A stretch of 64,000 nucleotides of DNA, taken from NCBI RefSeq assembly GCF_014697425.1, contig NZ_JACJRU010000018.1, positions 1 to 64,000 of the forward strand. The letters are read 5' to 3'. A program made the position numbers and the translations under genes. Positions 42,382-51,371 of this stretch are shown here, piece by piece; position 1 is the stretch's first letter, and each line of letters begins with the position of its first letter. Under the pieces are notes generated by a model. It worked only from the letters and a program-made list of their open reading frames with translations. It did no database searches and had not been told where the DNA came from. Source of the DNA: Nostoc sp. FACHB-110. GTDB lineage: Bacteria; Cyanobacteriota; Cyanobacteriia; Cyanobacteriales; Nostocaceae.

Positions 42382-43005
42382 CTAGTCAATCAGTTGTGGG
42401 CTAGGAACTTGCACGTCAATATCAGCTTGAGATAACGTCGGTAATGACCAAGTACCTTCGCCAGCTTTGAAAACTTGAGCAGGTGCAACATTCAATTCAA
42501 TCGCGCCAGTAGTTGGATTAGTTCTGGCAATTGATTGTGTACCATCAACAAACTTCACAGCAATTGGTTCAGTTAACTCTTGTGCTTCAGTATTAGGAGT
42601 TAAAACTACCTGAGAAGCAGCAGGTAAATAAATACCATCACAATCCCAATCATCATCTGTAACTTGCCCTGCGGCTAAAAAGTAAAGTTGTGTTGGAGAT
42701 TTTTTCGGTTTATTAGCATAAACAGCCAAAGTTTTTCCGGTTTCATTGTGACATTGCGCCCGTTTTTTAGCAGTTTCCATAACATATTTTTGAGACTGCA
42801 ATTGTGAAAGTTTTGCTTGAAATTCTTCAGGTGTATAGCCAGCTTGTTCTGGGTTATCTTTAACAGTTAAAAGTTGATTAATAGCTTGTGTTACTTCTGT
42901 ATAATCAGCCCCTTTAGTGAAATCTTTACCAGCCCAAGAAGGTTGAGCAACTGTTAAATTCACAATAAATACAAGCGCGACAAGCATAATTTTGATGAAC
43001 TGCAT
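42382..43005 (-). CDS. Exported protein of unknown function (207 residues)
   Basis: The protein starts with a signal peptide (MQFIKIMLVALVFIVNLTVA, cleavage near QPSWA-G) and GGGAG precedes the ATG. The mature part has a helical stretch (EFQAKLSQLQSQKYVMETAKKRAQC) and a beta-rich domain with two further Cys (DDWDCDGIYL). The Cys92-like (AQCHNETG) and DCDG cysteines could form a disulfide. I do not recognise a family. Its leader resembles that of the small protein encoded just upstream, and both follow the CadD transporter, so the three are probably one operon. A terminator follows. Confidence 0.75.
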   Translation of the reverse strand: MQFIKIMLVALVFIVNLTVAQPSWAGKDFTKGADYTEVTQAINQLLTVKDNPEQAGYTPEEFQAKLSQLQSQKYVMETAKKRAQCHNETGKTLAVYANKPKKSPTQLYFLAAGQVTDDDWDCDGIYLPAASQVVLTPNTEAQELTEPIAVKFVDGTQSIARTNPTTGAIELNVAPAQVFKAGEGTWSLPTLSQADIDVQVPSPQLID

Positions 43006-43083
43006 AATTTTCTCCCTGGTTTGAGATTATTGAGTATTGCGATAGAGTCAAAAGCAAATTGATTGGTCTATAAATTTCATAAT

Positions 43084-43398
43084 TTACACTTCAGACTTAC
43101 GAGGAATTGTAGGAAAACTCTCCAGTCTATTAGGATTGACCCAGCGATTAATAAATTCATTGTTTTTGCGGACTTTAATTTGTACTTGTTTAGAACTGAG
43201 CTTCACAACTTCAGCCGGAATTTTTTGGACATCGTGAGCGTCGGGGCGAGATTTATAAAGCCAGATAACTTTTTGTCCAACTTCAAAGTAGTGGGGATGA
43301 TCGACTAAAGAAAGATGAGTGTCTGCCCAAGAGGGAAAAGCAACTACAAAGTTGATTAAAAGTACTAAGACACTTAAAGAAAGAGGAAAAATTTTCAT
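43084..43398 (-). CDS. Small exported SH3-like protein
   Basis: A 104-residue protein with a signal peptide (MKIFPLSLSVLVLLINFVVA, cleavage near FPSWA-D). The mature part is about 80 residues with short strands (YFEVGQKVIWLYKS, IPAEVVKLSSKQVQIKVR, RWVNPNRLESF), reminiscent of a Tudor/SH3-like barrel. ATG 43398 is preferred over TTG 43410. Twelve bases separate it from the CadD stop codon. Function unknown. Confidence 0.65.
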   Translation of the reverse strand: MKIFPLSLSVLVLLINFVVAFPSWADTHLSLVDHPHYFEVGQKVIWLYKSRPDAHDVQKIPAEVVKLSSKQVQIKVRKNNEFINRWVNPNRLESFPTIPRKSEV

Positions 43399-43410
43399 AC
43401 ATTTTGACAA

Positions 43411-44115
43411 TTACAAACTTTGAGTCTTAAATTTAGAAGTTTGAATTATTTTGATTAATCCCATGAGACAGAAACAAGTAACTGTCAAAGCAATTGGCGG
43501 CAATGAAGCACTATCTATGATAATAAATACACCTAAACCTATTAAAACGAAAGGCACAAAATTATTGCCATAGCGAGTGAGCAAACTAGCGATCGCATTT
43601 TGACAAGTTAGCTTATAAGTTACATAACACCAAACACCAACTAGTAATAAAAACACTGTAATTATTACTAACAATTCTGTAAAAGCACTATGAGCAAATA
43701 AAGGCATATAAATACCAACGTTATCACTACCATTGGCAACAGTAATAGCCGCCACACTATATGCTTGGGGAGCCAAAAAACTAGTAAACCTAGCAGAATC
43801 AGATAATTCTATTGCTGATTCCTCTTCTGATTCAGAATTATTTTCTCCATTGAGTAATCTATTTAAGCCAATGGTAATTGGTACAAAACCTAAAAGTCCC
43901 ATCCATTGAGACGGTAATATCAAACCTCCAAAAAAACCAATTAAACTAGCAATCACCAAAGTACAGAAACCTAAATATTGTCCAATCACGATATGCCGAC
44001 GACGAAAAGTTGCATTTGCTTGCGAAAATAACAGAGTCAAAATAACTAAATCATCTAAATTTGTAGCTGTAAAAGCTGTGATTCCGGTAGAAATAGACGT
44101 GATAATTTCGTTCAT
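43411..44115 (-). CDS. CadD-family cation (cadmium) resistance transporter
   Basis: A 234-residue inner-membrane protein with about six hydrophobic helices. It shows the CadD-family opening (TGITAFTATNLDDLVILTLLFSQ), a second conserved helix with VAAITVANGSDNVGIYMPLFA, and a short acidic loop (NGENNSESEEESAIE) that may bind metal. Asp-containing motifs in TM1 and TM4 (NLDDL, GSDN) are typical. Members give cadmium resistance in other bacteria; substrate here is inferred. First gene of a likely operon with two small exported proteins. Confidence 0.82.
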   Translation of the reverse strand: MNEIITSISTGITAFTATNLDDLVILTLLFSQANATFRRRHIVIGQYLGFCTLVIASLIGFFGGLILPSQWMGLLGFVPITIGLNRLLNGENNSESEEESAIELSDSARFTSFLAPQAYSVAAITVANGSDNVGIYMPLFAHSAFTELLVIITVFLLLVGVWCYVTYKLTCQNAIASLLTRYGNNFVPFVLIGLGVFIIIDSASLPPIALTVTCFCLMGLIKIIQTSKFKTQSL

Positions 44116-44371
44116 TTGAATTTTTTCTCGATTGTCTTACTAGTATTGTTTTTGTATATCTGCCTCAGCGTAAAAGTTGCGGTTTAATGAAGCTTGCAGA
44201 TATAGCATCTCCATCCAATTGGTAAGTGGTGTCTATTAGTAATTAAGAATAATTGATGAATCTCTTTGTTAAGAGCAGAGATGATTATTGAGTCAAAGAT
44301 TGTAGAAGCAAACCTACAAATGGATGGAGTGAAAGATAATGCAGATTCTGATGGAGTAATTAGGGTGCATT

Positions 44372-45004
44372 TTATGGGCGAGCTAGCTTTTCGACAACTT
44401 TGCGATCGTCGCCTACTGGTTGAGCATCTGGGAAATATTTATTATTAGAAGTTTGTTTAGCAAATTTGCTATTAGTTTGCAGATGTAAGCCAGGTAATAA
44501 CGCAACTTTAGCTTCATTATGCTCTTTAGGAGTATGAACTAAAGTTACTTTTAGCTCATTAATCATTTGTTGCTGCTCTTTGATTATTTGAGTTAATTCA
44601 TTGAGCTTTTGAGCGTTTAATTCATCCAGCTTTTGATGCAGCAATTCAATATTTTGGCTAGCTCTCAAATTTACTTGATGGTCGATTTCAGCATTTCTGC
44701 GGTCTGTGTCTGACTGACGATTTTGACTCATCAAAACAATTGGCGCGGTATAAGCAGAAGCAAATGAAAATACTAAATTCAGCATGATGAATGGTGACTC
44801 ATCCCAGTGAGGAATTCCTGGTGCTAAATTCATTCCTACCCAACCAGCCAAAATCGTGCTTTGGCAAATGAGAAACTTCCAAGAACCAACATGACTAGCT
44901 AATTTATCAGCAAGTCTTTGTCCAGATGTTAATTCCTCTGGAGATACGTTTTGAATTGCTGGTACATCAACGCTGTTTGATAATGTTTTTTTGTTGGTAT
45001 TCAT
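44372..45004 (-). CDS. DUF1003 membrane protein
   Basis: A 210-residue protein of the DUF1003 family: RLADKLASHVGSWKFLICQS precedes two transmembrane helices (STILAGWVGMNLA; PFIMLNLVFSFASAYTAPIVLMSQNRQ) and a long coiled-coil-prone tail (DRRNAEIDHQVNLRASQNIELLHQKLDELN). The C-terminal 45 residues are not conserved. Function unknown. Monocistronic by spacing. Confidence 0.85.
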   Translation of the reverse strand: MNTNKKTLSNSVDVPAIQNVSPEELTSGQRLADKLASHVGSWKFLICQSTILAGWVGMNLAPGIPHWDESPFIMLNLVFSFASAYTAPIVLMSQNRQSDTDRRNAEIDHQVNLRASQNIELLHQKLDELNAQKLNELTQIIKEQQQMINELKVTLVHTPKEHNEAKVALLPGLHLQTNSKFAKQTSNNKYFPDAQPVGDDRKVVEKLARP

Positions 45005-45185
45005 ATTGCACCTGGTTGGCTTCGCTTGTGTTTGTCTTGATGACTTTTAATGTAAGCTTTCGCACCGATAGGAGCAAATATTCTTTTTTTTTAAAACGAT
45101 AAAGAAAAGTGATTAGTATTTAAATGCTTTGCAGACGTGATTGACGCGCATACTTTTTGAGCTATGAGGATTTCTCTCTACCCTT

Positions 45186-45398
45186 TTAGCTAAAAAATTG
45201 CCCAATCCAAGGTCTAGCCAACTGATACAACAAAACAAGCACAATCGGCACAATAATTGGAACAGCGACGATTAATCCCCATTTATCAAAGCGCAGTGGT
45301 TGGCCGTCGGATTTGAAAAATGCCAATAATCCTACCACTCCCATCAATGCCCAGATTAAGCCAAAGCCAATAAAGATGATAAATACAGAGTCTTGCAT
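45186..45398 (-). CDS. Small two-helix membrane protein
   Basis: A 70-residue protein with two membrane helices (FIIFIGFGLIWALMGVVGLLAFF; GLIVAVPIIVPIVLVLLYQLA) joined by a charged loop (KSDGQPLRFDKW). No known family recognised. Coding seems likely from the strong amphipathic pattern and codon use, but the gene is short. Confidence 0.55.
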   Translation of the reverse strand: MQDSVFIIFIGFGLIWALMGVVGLLAFFKSDGQPLRFDKWGLIVAVPIIVPIVLVLLYQLARPWIGQFFS

Positions 45399-45644
45399 TT
45401 TAATTATTCAACCATCAACAGCAAAGATATTCACTATAGTCTTTTTTTCCTCTGCACCCTCTACTACCCCAAAGTCCCTTATCTGAGGATGTCATCTCTA
45501 GGCTAGCTTGATTAACTACCGATCGCATATTCTCTGAGGTCATCATAGCTATATTGCGATCGCCTTTCTCCGAAAAAACAATTACGAAAACTCTTGGCCC
45601 AGCATTGAAGTTACAATGCAGTAGGGATTTTTAGGTCAAATTCG

Positions 45645-46376
45645 ATGCAATCTAGCCAAGTGAAACAGAAATTTCAGGCCTTGTGGACTGCCTTAGTTTT
45701 ACTAAGTGTATTTTTTTGTGTGGAATTGAGTGCAGGAATTTGGAGTCACAGTCTGTCACTGTTAGCAGACGCAGAGCATATTCTGTCTGATGTGGCAGCT
45801 TTGGGTTTAGCGATCGCTGCATCTTGGCTGTCTCAGTCTATCTCTAAACAAACTATATTTGCTCGCTATCGACCAGAAATTTTAGCAGCTTTAATTAACG
45901 GTCTTAGTTTAGCTTGTATCGCCGCTTGGATTGTCAAAGAAGCTTTGGTGAGATTGCAATCTCCCGAGGTGGAGATTCTCGGTGTACCAATGTTGACAAC
46001 AGCATTAATTGGCTTAGGAATTAATAGCTTTAACGCTCTCTATCTACATGGATGTAGCCATCAAGATTTGAATATTCGAGGTGTGTTTCTGCATATTTTG
46101 GCAGATATCGCTAGTTCTATCGGTGCTGTTTTAGCCGCGATCGCCGTTCTCTGGTTAAATTGGACATGGGCAGATGGAGTCATCAGCTTAGTAGTAGCAG
46201 TATTTATCGCCTTATTTGCCGCTTATTTAGTCATAGAGAGTGTGAAATCTCTACGTGGTCAAATTAACGATATTGCTCATGGTAGTTGTATGTGCAATTT
46301 ACCACCAGAAATTTGTAGCGATCGCACTATGGCAGAAAAAACCCTATTTCCATCATTAGAAGAACTCATCAAATAA
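45645..46376 (+). CDS. Cation diffusion facilitator (CDF) family transporter, short form
   Basis: A 243-residue CDF-type metal/proton antiporter with six hydrophobic helices. Metal-site motifs are DAEHILSD in TM2 and HILADIASS in TM5. The cytoplasmic C-terminal domain usual in CDF proteins (about 80 residues) is missing; the protein ends with a short Cys-containing tail (GSCMCNLPPEICSD) and a charged stretch. Zinc or a similar divalent cation is the likely substrate. It is convergent with the Ap4A phosphorylase gene, ten bases apart. Confidence 0.82.
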   Translation: MQSSQVKQKFQALWTALVLLSVFFCVELSAGIWSHSLSLLADAEHILSDVAALGLAIAASWLSQSISKQTIFARYRPEILAALINGLSLACIAAWIVKEALVRLQSPEVEILGVPMLTTALIGLGINSFNALYLHGCSHQDLNIRGVFLHILADIASSIGAVLAAIAVLWLNWTWADGVISLVVAVFIALFAAYLVIESVKSLRGQINDIAHGSCMCNLPPEICSDRTMAEKTLFPSLEELIK

Positions 46377-46386
46377 ATATTCAGAC

Positions 46387-47295
46387 TCACTTACTAACAG
46401 CAATTTGCTTGAGGATGTTCATTGGGCCTGTGGCTTTGAGAAATTGCATTTCTTGTTCATTACGTACTAACAAAGCACCAGCCAGTCCCAGAGAATTGAC
46501 CGATATCGACTGAAAATGCTCTTGCGATCGCGGTACAATTAACATCCATTCTCTAGTAGCTAGTAAATTATAAGCACCTGATTGTCTGTTACCATCAACT
46601 GCATCTATACCCACACTATTCAACAAACTGCGGTATAACTCTGATATTTTCCCAGCCGTAGTTAACGGAGACTTGACCCACTCCGGATCTAAAGTAGCAA
46701 AAGCATTGACAAAAGGCAGTTGGGGAATAGTTGCAACAGCACCTTGAAATTCTGCAGCTGCCAAAAGTGGTTCAATAGGTATCTGGACTCCAGAATTCAC
46801 CAGGGGAAGGGGGACTATTTGCAGATGTTTATGTCGCTGACTAGCCCCTGCGCTTTTTCCACCGTTATAAAAAGCTAAACCATCAAAGTCAGCTAAACAG
46901 GCTAACAAAGCCGCAAAATCTTCTGGTGTCAGCAGGCTTTCTTGTTCTTCAAAAGCACGAGTAATGATGAGTAAGTGATGATCAACAACATTAAATTTAT
47001 TCAAAATACAGACATGAGTATCGGAAATATCCGCCACAAATAAATCCTGTTCGTAAGGAAGAAAAGGATTAAATTCTTTAGCAGTCCCGATAGTTTGTTG
47101 CTGTTCTTTTTTAGCTGCGTCTTTGCGGGTCAGGTTAGATAAAATTCGGACTAAGAAGCTAACGCCAGCTTGCTCGACAAATTCAAAATCTGTGGCTATC
47201 GATAGCAATGCACCACATTTAAGCGCATATTCAGTTCGCTCTTTGACACTTGTCCATAAAGTGCCAGGTTTGAGTAAGATATCCCCTTGCACCAT
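46387..47295 (-). CDS. ATP adenylyltransferase (Ap4A phosphorylase)
   Basis: A 302-residue enzyme that splits Ap4A into ATP and ADP using phosphate. The HIT-like active-site motif ASQRHKHLQIVPLP (about residues 147-160) contains the catalytic histidine, and PFLPYEQDLFVADISDTHVCILNKFNVVDHHLLIIT precedes it in the form of the family core. The C-terminal domain (GAYNLLATREWMLIVPRS) is complete. It may be regulated with the downstream Uma2 gene only by chance; the Uma2 gene is 25 bp upstream on the same strand. Confidence 0.88.
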   Translation of the reverse strand: MVQGDILLKPGTLWTSVKERTEYALKCGALLSIATDFEFVEQAGVSFLVRILSNLTRKDAAKKEQQQTIGTAKEFNPFLPYEQDLFVADISDTHVCILNKFNVVDHHLLIITRAFEEQESLLTPEDFAALLACLADFDGLAFYNGGKSAGASQRHKHLQIVPLPLVNSGVQIPIEPLLAAAEFQGAVATIPQLPFVNAFATLDPEWVKSPLTTAGKISELYRSLLNSVGIDAVDGNRQSGAYNLLATREWMLIVPRSQEHFQSISVNSLGLAGALLVRNEQEMQFLKATGPMNILKQIAVSK

Positions 47296-47320
47296 TGATG
47301 AGTAAAGTATTTATCATTCA

Positions 47321-48088
47321 TCAGTCTAAATCAGGTTCAACACCAAGCGATCGCAATTGGGCAATTAATCTTTCTGTCCGTTGACGTTCTGTGTCGGCGC
47401 GTTCTCGTTCTTGTTCGGCACGTTGACGTTCTAATTCGGCGGGAGTCATCACCCAATTATTTGTGCCATCATACCAACGCAGCCAAGGCTGTTCAGCATC
47501 TTGGTAGCGTCCTTGCCATATACCCAAACCTAATTCTAATTCTGGTATCCAAAAGCGTGGTTCTGTTAAATTGACTTCAGCATAACGACCACCATTTAAT
47601 TTAAAAATTTTCAACTCATATTTGTAGCGGTCAAAAATTGCGTAGTAGGGAATTCGCAAAATTCGCTCATAAACTTCCCATTTTGTGGGTGGTTGCTCAA
47701 TATCACGTAAAGTTTGCCCCAAATCTTCTTTTTCTGTACCAGGAGACAGCAATTCAATCACAATAAACGGGTTGACTCCCTCTTGCCAAACCACATAACT
47801 CAAACGCAAGTCTCTTTGTTCATAAAGTCGAGAACCACCCACAACTGCAAACCAGTCTGGCCGCTTGTACCACAGTGGATGACGCAAGTCATAATATAAG
47901 TTTAAATCGCTAGCGGTAAATACTTGGTCGCTAGGGTAAGTTGACGGACGAAAAGTTTCGTCTAATAGACGGGGTTGCAATAAATGAAACTGATCTGGCA
48001 AACCAGGTTCCTCTGGATCTTCACTCTTGAGATCATACATTGTCGGTAAGATTTCTTTTGGGGAAAGTGGTGGATCAGTTTGATACAT
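47321..48088 (-). CDS. Uma2 family endonuclease with coiled-coil tail
   Basis: A 255-residue Uma2/DUF820 protein. The nuclease-like core (about residues 45-190) includes PDWFAVVGG, FIVIELLSPGTEKEDLG (candidate Glu and Lys) and YYAIFDRYKYELKIF. The tail is a charged coiled coil with repeated ERQRAEQERERADTERQRTE, common in cyanobacterial members. Role unknown. Intact. Confidence 0.85.
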   Translation of the reverse strand: MYQTDPPLSPKEILPTMYDLKSEDPEEPGLPDQFHLLQPRLLDETFRPSTYPSDQVFTASDLNLYYDLRHPLWYKRPDWFAVVGGSRLYEQRDLRLSYVVWQEGVNPFIVIELLSPGTEKEDLGQTLRDIEQPPTKWEVYERILRIPYYAIFDRYKYELKIFKLNGGRYAEVNLTEPRFWIPELELGLGIWQGRYQDAEQPWLRWYDGTNNWVMTPAELERQRAEQERERADTERQRTERLIAQLRSLGVEPDLD

Positions 48089-48600
48089 GATTAACCAGCC
48101 CTAAGATTGAGACTATAGATTTTATTATGGACTTATTACAACTGGTATGTAGCAGTTTAACCAGAAAACGGGGAATATTTTATTAATGAGGATGCTCCCG
48201 TAGTTGCTCAAATGGCACATGAAAAATACCTGAATGCCAAGTTGCACGTTTTTCTGATTAATGAAACTGGGACTTGCAACAGGATATGATTTCTGGTCAA
48301 TTTGGTAGGGTTTCTAATTTTATTTTCGGCTGTTTTAGCTAAAAAGTTTTGGCTGAAGTGTGGCGTGCAATATTAATTTATTAAGCCGATTTACTTCTTA
48401 ACATCAGTGCGCGTATTGCATCGAAAATGCTTAACTCAGTGTGCGGTAAACTTCCTCAATGCTTTGTGATGATTAACGCTCAAAGTTAATTACTGCTTAA
48501 GAAAGAGCCTCCAACTTCAAAAGTACGGTAAACTGCAATACAACGTTCCCAAATTGTCATTTAAAATTAAAACTAAGAAGCAAGTTAAGGAGCCGCCAGG
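48089..48600. other. Spacer between divergent genes (512 bp) with a coding-like remnant
   Basis: Bases 48161-48289 read as PENGEYFINEDAPVVAQMAH and on to a stop (about 42 codons) on the plus strand without a start, a possible remnant of a lost gene. The rest is AT-rich. GGAG lies eight bases before the DUF4870 ATG. Confidence 0.4.
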
Positions 48601-48975
48601 ATGCAAGTCTCATACGATTCTGACAAGCGCAAATTGCTATCATCTCTGTGTCATGGGGCAATATTTTTTAGTACAGCCTTATTTTCCATTGGCGTACCAA
48701 TTGTTATTAACATAATTTCTGATGACCCAGTTGTTAAAAGTAACGCTAAAGAATCAATTAATTTTCACTTTAATGTTTGGTTTTGGGCAACGGTAATTGG
48801 TGTACCCATTGCGGTTCTTTCGTGGCTAACTTTTGGTATTGGGGGAATTTTGTTTTTCCCAGTTGTAGCTTTGGGATTTTTAATCCACTGGGGATTAACC
48901 ATTGGGGCTTTAATACACTGTTTCAATCAGCCTGATGTGCCTTTTCGTTATCCATTCATTTTTAGAGTTTTCTAA
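48601..48975 (+). CDS. DUF4870 domain membrane protein
   Basis: A 124-residue protein with three to four membrane helices, matching DUF4870/Tic20-like small proteins: SLCHGAIFFSTALFSIGVPIV, a loop with VVKSNAKESINFHFN, then two helices separated by Gly-rich turns and a terminal GALIHCFNQPDVPFRYPFIFRVF. Function unknown. GGAGCCGCC precedes the ATG. A bidirectional terminator follows. Confidence 0.82.
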   Translation: MQVSYDSDKRKLLSSLCHGAIFFSTALFSIGVPIVINIISDDPVVKSNAKESINFHFNVWFWATVIGVPIAVLSWLTFGIGGILFFPVVALGFLIHWGLTIGALIHCFNQPDVPFRYPFIFRVF

Positions 48976-49074
48976 CTGAATTACAAAATGGTATAGGTAG
49001 TTGTGATTCTGCACAAATGTACAGAATCATCACTAATTAATATGACATATATGAGTTAATCATCCCTTTTTATG

Positions 49075-49109
49075 AAAAAAACTGGTACAGATTTTGTACC
49101 AGTTTTTTA
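49075..49109. terminator. Bidirectional terminator between convergent genes
   Basis: ACTGGTAC (49081-49088) and GTACCAGT (49096-49103) pair perfectly around a seven-base loop, with A-run before and T-run after, so it works on both strands. It separates DUF4870 from DUF4335. Confidence 0.9.
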
Positions 49110-49132
49110 ATGAGATTATCTTCTTAACCCAA

Positions 49133-50740
49133 TTATTCAGATTCAGGTAAAGTTTGCACTTTACCATCAGGACTAAGCACAACCCGAATTTTGACATTTT
49201 GTCCAGAACGATTCGCCGACACAAAGGGTTTACCAATTGCTGGCATTCCTGTATTGTCAATAAATTCTCTGGCTGGTTTATTCAGTGGTAAAATTCGGGT
49301 AATTGTACCGTCAACATCGACAGACAAGCTATATTCTAGGGTTTGTGTTAATCCTGATGGCGGTTGCCAATGTTTTTGAAAGAAACTTCTAGCTTCTGCT
49401 ACTTGAGTAGTGTCAAATAAGGTACTATTTGTCGCTACATTTGCAGGTGTAAAAGCTTTAGGTTCTTCGCCTAACCTATCAACTGCGGGATTAATCTCTG
49501 GGGAAGAATTAGCAGCAGAAGCATTGAGTTTTCCTACTAGTTCTTGCTCAGTCGGTGAAGATTTTGCGGGAAGATTGTTACGTTGGTTGTTATTGGTTAT
49601 GGGATTTGAAAAAGAAGGCGGAATAACCGGAATAGTTGATGTTAAGTTGTTGTTATTAGCAGATAGCCTGGGTGGTAGACTCCGCCTTTGAGGTAAATCT
49701 TCAGCCTGAATAGCTGATTGTCCAGAGTTGAATTTTAAATTGGGATTAAGGGCAATTTGCTGTCCAGGAATCGTGGTTGATGCGGTAGTTCGTTGATTAT
49801 TTTTGGGGTTGGTAATTGCTGTTTGGGGTATAGTCAGTAAATTTTTAGAACCCACTGGGGGCAAAGCAGAGGATGTTTGAGCAGTGGGGAGATTTAGGTT
49901 AGGAATTATGGGTTGTGCTGGCAAACTAGAAGTAGGTAGAGGCAGCGTTGAACCGATGGGTGGTAAAGTTGCCAAATTATCGGTAGGCGCAAGAGTAGCT
50001 GCGGGTGAAGGTTGTAAGGCCAGTTCTGATGGTGCTTGGGGAACTTCCTTTTTGGCTACTTGTTGCTGTTGTTGCCGATGATTATTGGCATATTGTAAAG
50101 TCAGTGGCAATAAACCCACACTCAATACCAAAACTGCTGCAACTGGCGCCCAAGTAGGGAAGCGAAGAACAGAATTAGTGTTATTTAAATTTGGTAATGC
50201 CATGACATCAGTGGAATATTCATCTAAAGCTGTGGCTAAGTCAAAAATTTGCAGCAGACTCAGTTGAATTACATGGCCAGATGTGGGAGTGGCAAGAGAA
50301 CCAAGATGTAGCTTATGGGTTAAGTAGTTGCCTGGTTCTAAATATATTTTTGATTTAGGAACAACTGATGTAAAAGAGTTGAAAGCTTGTGTAGTGGATA
50401 GCGACGATGGTTGTACATCGCTTAAGGCTAAATCATAGGATGCTTTTGTCGAGTCTTGGGGGCCAGAAAAACTCATCCGAAAGCTTTCTGGCGACTGTTG
50501 CAGATATTGTTGCACGTAACTAGTAACAGCATCACACAAAGCTTCGAGTTGGTCGCGATCGCCCCGAATTATCACCCTGCGTTCTTCTGGTAGTCTAGGA
50601 TCGTCCAGGCGTAACTCAAAGCTGAGTTGCTTAATTACTGTTTTCCCCATCCAACGGGACAAAGGAGAGCTTTGCGCCAATACTTCTAGTGTGCAAGTAG
50701 GGGGTGTGTAGCGACGAATGACAGAATTTGATAGAGGCAT
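49133..50740 (-). CDS. DUF4335 domain protein (cyanobacteria-specific)
   Basis: A 535-residue protein with an N-terminal DUF4335 domain (about residues 1-180: VIRRYTPPTCTLEVLAQSS, DDPRLPEERRVIIRGDRDQLEAL), one transmembrane helix (VAAVLVLSVGLLPLTLQYA), a long Pro/Ser/Asn-rich disordered linker (about 220-440) and a conserved C-terminal globular piece (LTQTLEYSLSVDVDGTI). The topology suggests an envelope-spanning protein. It is 26 bp downstream of the DUF3038 gene on the same strand; the two families commonly occur together. Function unknown. Confidence 0.85.
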   Translation of the reverse strand: MPLSNSVIRRYTPPTCTLEVLAQSSPLSRWMGKTVIKQLSFELRLDDPRLPEERRVIIRGDRDQLEALCDAVTSYVQQYLQQSPESFRMSFSGPQDSTKASYDLALSDVQPSSLSTTQAFNSFTSVVPKSKIYLEPGNYLTHKLHLGSLATPTSGHVIQLSLLQIFDLATALDEYSTDVMALPNLNNTNSVLRFPTWAPVAAVLVLSVGLLPLTLQYANNHRQQQQQVAKKEVPQAPSELALQPSPAATLAPTDNLATLPPIGSTLPLPTSSLPAQPIIPNLNLPTAQTSSALPPVGSKNLLTIPQTAITNPKNNQRTTASTTIPGQQIALNPNLKFNSGQSAIQAEDLPQRRSLPPRLSANNNNLTSTIPVIPPSFSNPITNNNQRNNLPAKSSPTEQELVGKLNASAANSSPEINPAVDRLGEEPKAFTPANVATNSTLFDTTQVAEARSFFQKHWQPPSGLTQTLEYSLSVDVDGTITRILPLNKPAREFIDNTGMPAIGKPFVSANRSGQNVKIRVVLSPDGKVQTLPESE

Positions 50741-50765
50741 GGCTGGAACTGCGAAGGAGACGTTT

Positions 50766-51371
50766 TCAAAGTTTTGCAGAATGGTCGATGAGTGCTAACC
50801 AGAGTCGGCGGTGTCCACCAGGCGCGCTGTAGAACAGTAAGTCTACAAGTAGTTTGAGGGCAAGGTGGGTAAGTAATTCCGTTGAAATTTGGTCATCCTC
50901 TTCCATTCGCTCTTGGTAGGTGTTGCAAAAAGCATCAATGTAATCTCCAAGTAAAGCAGCCTGATGAGGTTCCCGGTTGTTTTCCGCCATTTGCTCTAGT
51001 AACCCAACAGCACGACGAAGTAGTTCTTGGTGCTGTTTGGCGAGGTAGCAGATGATTAAAACAAGCGCACGCGCTTCTTCTACATCTAGCTTTTTTCGCC
51101 CTCCTTGACCTTTGCGTAGGGGGTTAGACTGGCGTAGTCGCCATAAAGCTACGCGGTCTGGCACTCTTGACTCTAAATTTAAGCTAACTGCCGCAGCAAG
51201 CATCGCCTCCGAACCAATCCCGGTAAAGGTTTCTAATGCTAACAACACCAAGTCCAACTGAGTTTTGATATTGTCCCATTGGACTGTATTTGGGGTTGGA
51301 AGTTTGGCTAAATCCTCCCATTGGGAATTGGGCGTGGCAGAATCGGCGGCCGAGTGCATAACTTTTAGCAT
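50766..51371 (-). CDS. DUF3038 domain protein (cyanobacteria-specific)
   Basis: A 201-residue helical cytoplasmic protein matching DUF3038 (LDLVLLALETFTGIGSEAMLAAA, RVALWRLRQSNPLRKGQGG, LVLIICYLAKQHQELLRRAV, LLVDLLFYSAPGGHRRLW). It heads a two-gene operon with DUF4335. Function unknown; the pair is restricted to cyanobacteria as far as I know. Confidence 0.85.
   Translation of the reverse strand: MLKVMHSAADSATPNSQWEDLAKLPTPNTVQWDNIKTQLDLVLLALETFTGIGSEAMLAAAVSLNLESRVPDRVALWRLRQSNPLRKGQGGRKKLDVEEARALVLIICYLAKQHQELLRRAVGLLEQMAENNREPHQAALLGDYIDAFCNTYQERMEEDDQISTELLTHLALKLLVDLLFYSAPGGHRRLWLALIDHSAKL

Noticed and set aside
44266..44448. A 60-codon plus-strand reading frame at the DUF1003 3' end
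   Set aside because: Mostly antisense to DUF1003, without homology; the upstream part is AT-rich spacer.
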